A stretch of 42,163 bases of DNA from an uncultured Acidimicrobiales bacterium (GTDB lineage: Bacteria; Actinomycetota; Acidimicrobiia; Acidimicrobiales; SHLQ01): contig CALHTF010000107.1 of assembly GCA_938038815.1 (NCBI GenBank), forward strand, positions 1-42,163, in the 5' to 3' direction. Shown piece after piece: positions 41,095 through 42,163 of this stretch. The position numbers and the translations under genes were made by a program. The notes below the pieces were generated by a model. The model had not been told where the DNA came from. It worked only from the letters and a program-made list of their open reading frames with translations, and did not search any database. Positions within the stretch are counted from its first letter, which is position 1; every line of letters starts with the position of its first letter.

Positions 41095-41889
41095 ATGTTG
41101 CTCAACAATCTGTTTGACGTAAGCGGCAAAGTTGCGATCGTTACCGGCGGCTCGCGCGGCATCGGCGAAATGATCGCCGAAGGACTCGTTCGTAACGGCG
41201 TCAAGGTGTACATCAGCGCTCGCAAGGCCGAAGCCTGCGACGCGACCGCTGCCCGTCTGAACGAGATCGAAGGTGGGGGAGGGTGTGTTTCGATCCCGGC
41301 CGACCTCGCCACCGACGAAGGCCTCGCCGCATTCGTCGAGGCGTTCTCCGCCCAGGAAGACTCGCTCGACATCTTGGTCAACAACGCAGGCGCCGCATGG
41401 GGCGCCGAGTTTGGTGAGTTCCCCGGAAGCGGCTTCGACAAGGTGCTGGCCATCAACGTCAAGGCACCGTTCATGTTGAGCCAAGCGTTGGTTGGCCACC
41501 TGAAGAAGTCGGCGACGGCCGAGGATCCGTCACGGATCATCATGATCGGGTCGATCGACGGCATTCGGGTCCCGGTCGGCGAGCAGTACTCCTACGGGGC
41601 ATCGAAGGCCGGTATTCACATGATGGGTCGCCACATGGCCAAGACCCTCGTCGCCGACAACATCACCGTGAACTCGATCGCCCCCGGACCGTTCCAGTCG
41701 AAGATGATGGCCTTCATGCTCGACGATCCCGCGTCTCGCGAGATGGTCGAGAAGTCGGTACCTCGCCAACGAATCGGCAGCCCTGAAGATGTCGCCGGAA
41801 CCGTGATCTTCCTCGCCAGCCGGGCGGGCGCATATCTGACCGGCGCAACGATTCCGCTCGATGGCGGCACCGCATCGCTTGCCGGCTAG
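41095..41889 (+). CDS. Short-chain dehydrogenase/reductase (SDR)
   Basis: This 264-residue classical SDR has the cofactor loop TGGSRGIG (residues 18-25), VNNAGAAWG, the serine of IMIGSIDG and the catalytic YGASKAG motif, with a C-terminal SRAGAYLTGATIPLDGG that is typical of 3-oxoacyl-ACP-reductase-like SDRs. The substrate is unknown. A GAGGT ribosome site lies about 7 nt before the ATG. It is followed after 36 bp by a PhzF-family gene on the same strand with its own leaderless-type promoter. Confidence 0.91.
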   Translation: MLLNNLFDVSGKVAIVTGGSRGIGEMIAEGLVRNGVKVYISARKAEACDATAARLNEIEGGGGCVSIPADLATDEGLAAFVEAFSAQEDSLDILVNNAGAAWGAEFGEFPGSGFDKVLAINVKAPFMLSQALVGHLKKSATAEDPSRIIMIGSIDGIRVPVGEQYSYGASKAGIHMMGRHMAKTLVADNITVNSIAPGPFQSKMMAFMLDDPASREMVEKSVPRQRIGSPEDVAGTVIFLASRAGAYLTGATIPLDGGTASLAG

Positions 41890-41912
41890 CCCGGCACGAT
41901 TGACGAGAGACC

Positions 41913-41918
41913 TACATT
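41913..41918 (+). promoter_or_regulatory. Predicted leaderless -10 box (TACATT) of the PhzF gene
   Basis: TACATT ends 7 nt before the ATG at 41926 and only 1 nt before a GTG at 41920, so it favours the ATG as the true start. Confidence 0.5.
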
Positions 41919-41925
41919 CGTGGCC

Positions 41926-42163
41926 ATGCGATCGTTCAAACAAGTCGATGTTTTCACCGCCGAGCCCTACTTCGGTAACCCGGTTGCTGTGGTGCTGGGG
42001 GCCGAGGGTCTGACTACCGAGGAGATGCAACGATTCGCCACCTGGACGAATCTCAGCGAGACCACCTTCGTGCTCGAACCCGAGGACCCAGCCGCCGACT
42101 ACAAGGTGCGCATCTTCACCACGACGGCCGAGCTGCCATTTGCGGGGCACCCGACCATCGGCA
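41926..42163 (+). CDS. PhzF family isomerase/epimerase (3' partial)
   Basis: Only the first 79 residues are in the window. They match PhzF-family proteins: [26 protein letters not shown], the conserved acid in NLSETTFVL, and the motif [11 protein letters not shown] at the right edge. PhzF-type enzymes share the diaminopimelate-epimerase fold and catalyse isomerisations; most are of unknown substrate and are not involved in phenazine synthesis. The start was set by the promoter box at 41913. No phenazine genes are visible. Confidence 0.88.
   Translation, partial: MRSFKQVDVFTAEPYFGNPVAVVLGAEGLTTEEMQRFATWTNLSETTFVLEPEDPAADYKVRIFTTTAELPFAGHPTIG

Overview
The window looks like chromosomal DNA from a G+C-rich actinomycete. 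The lineage evidence is two F420/deazaflavin-type oxidoreductases, a mycothiol-isomerase-like (DinB-fold) protein, a SigE-type sigma factor, several SDRs, a P450, and thiolase/DUF35 gene pairs. Many genes appear to be leaderless, with a TAnnnT -10 box 6-8 nt before the start codon. The mixture fits Acidimicrobiia-like (Ilumatobacter-type) actinobacteria, but that placement is inference. I see no rRNA, tRNA, CRISPR array, insertion sequence, integrase or phage gene, and no gene-free stretch longer than about 200 bases.

Layout. 1-5.0 kb: the end of a glycosyltransferase/TPR protein, a DinB-like protein, beta-carbonic anhydrase, a divergent Lrp regulator/LysE exporter pair, an F420/PPOX protein and a degenerate formylglycine-generating-enzyme-like protein. 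5.0-9.8 kb: two SDRs divergent from a deazaflavin nitroreductase, a GNAT enzyme, an aquaporin, a striking double nested hairpin, an enoyl-CoA hydratase and a SnoaL-like protein. 9.8-14.3 kb: an O-antigen-ligase-like membrane protein with TPRs, then a sigma factor translationally coupled to a single-pass membrane protein with an Asp-box ectodomain. 14.3-18.5 kb: a GH3 beta-glucosidase with a PA14 insert and a LacI-type operator, then a coupled SnoaL/DUF1214 pair.

18.5-21.9 kb: a four-gene operon of two DUF35 OB-fold proteins and two thiolase-fold proteins resembling the mycobacterial Rv3521-ltp4-ltp3 region. By eye, the thiolase-fold proteins lack the nucleophilic cysteine. 22-25.3 kb: small membrane proteins, a class IV aminotransferase, and a MerR regulator divergent from a membrane-anchored molybdopterin oxidoreductase. 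That promoter has a perfect 20-bp palindrome in a 19-bp spacer. 25.3-29.3 kb: four consecutive exported proteins (three neocarzinostatin-like domains, a DUF1996 lipoprotein, a beta-helix lipoprotein and a cupredoxin). 29.4-34.3 kb: an unknown 377-aa protein coupled to RidA, then a 1088-aa secreted protein with five carboxypeptidase-regulatory-like repeats, a propeller-like region, calcium-binding thrombospondin-3-like and RTX repeats. 34.3-42.2 kb: amidase, FkbM methyltransferase and zinc alcohol dehydrogenase genes, a DUF362 protein, a CYP142-like P450, a PLDc_N membrane protein, an SDR and the start of a PhzF-family gene.

Functional reading. The P450, thiolase-fold/DUF35 operon, enoyl-CoA hydratase and SDRs together suggest sterol or isoprenoid side-chain catabolism. 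The MerR/molybdoenzyme pair suggests an envelope redox-repair unit. The exported blocks point to an elaborate cell surface. These links are inferred from family identity and gene order only.
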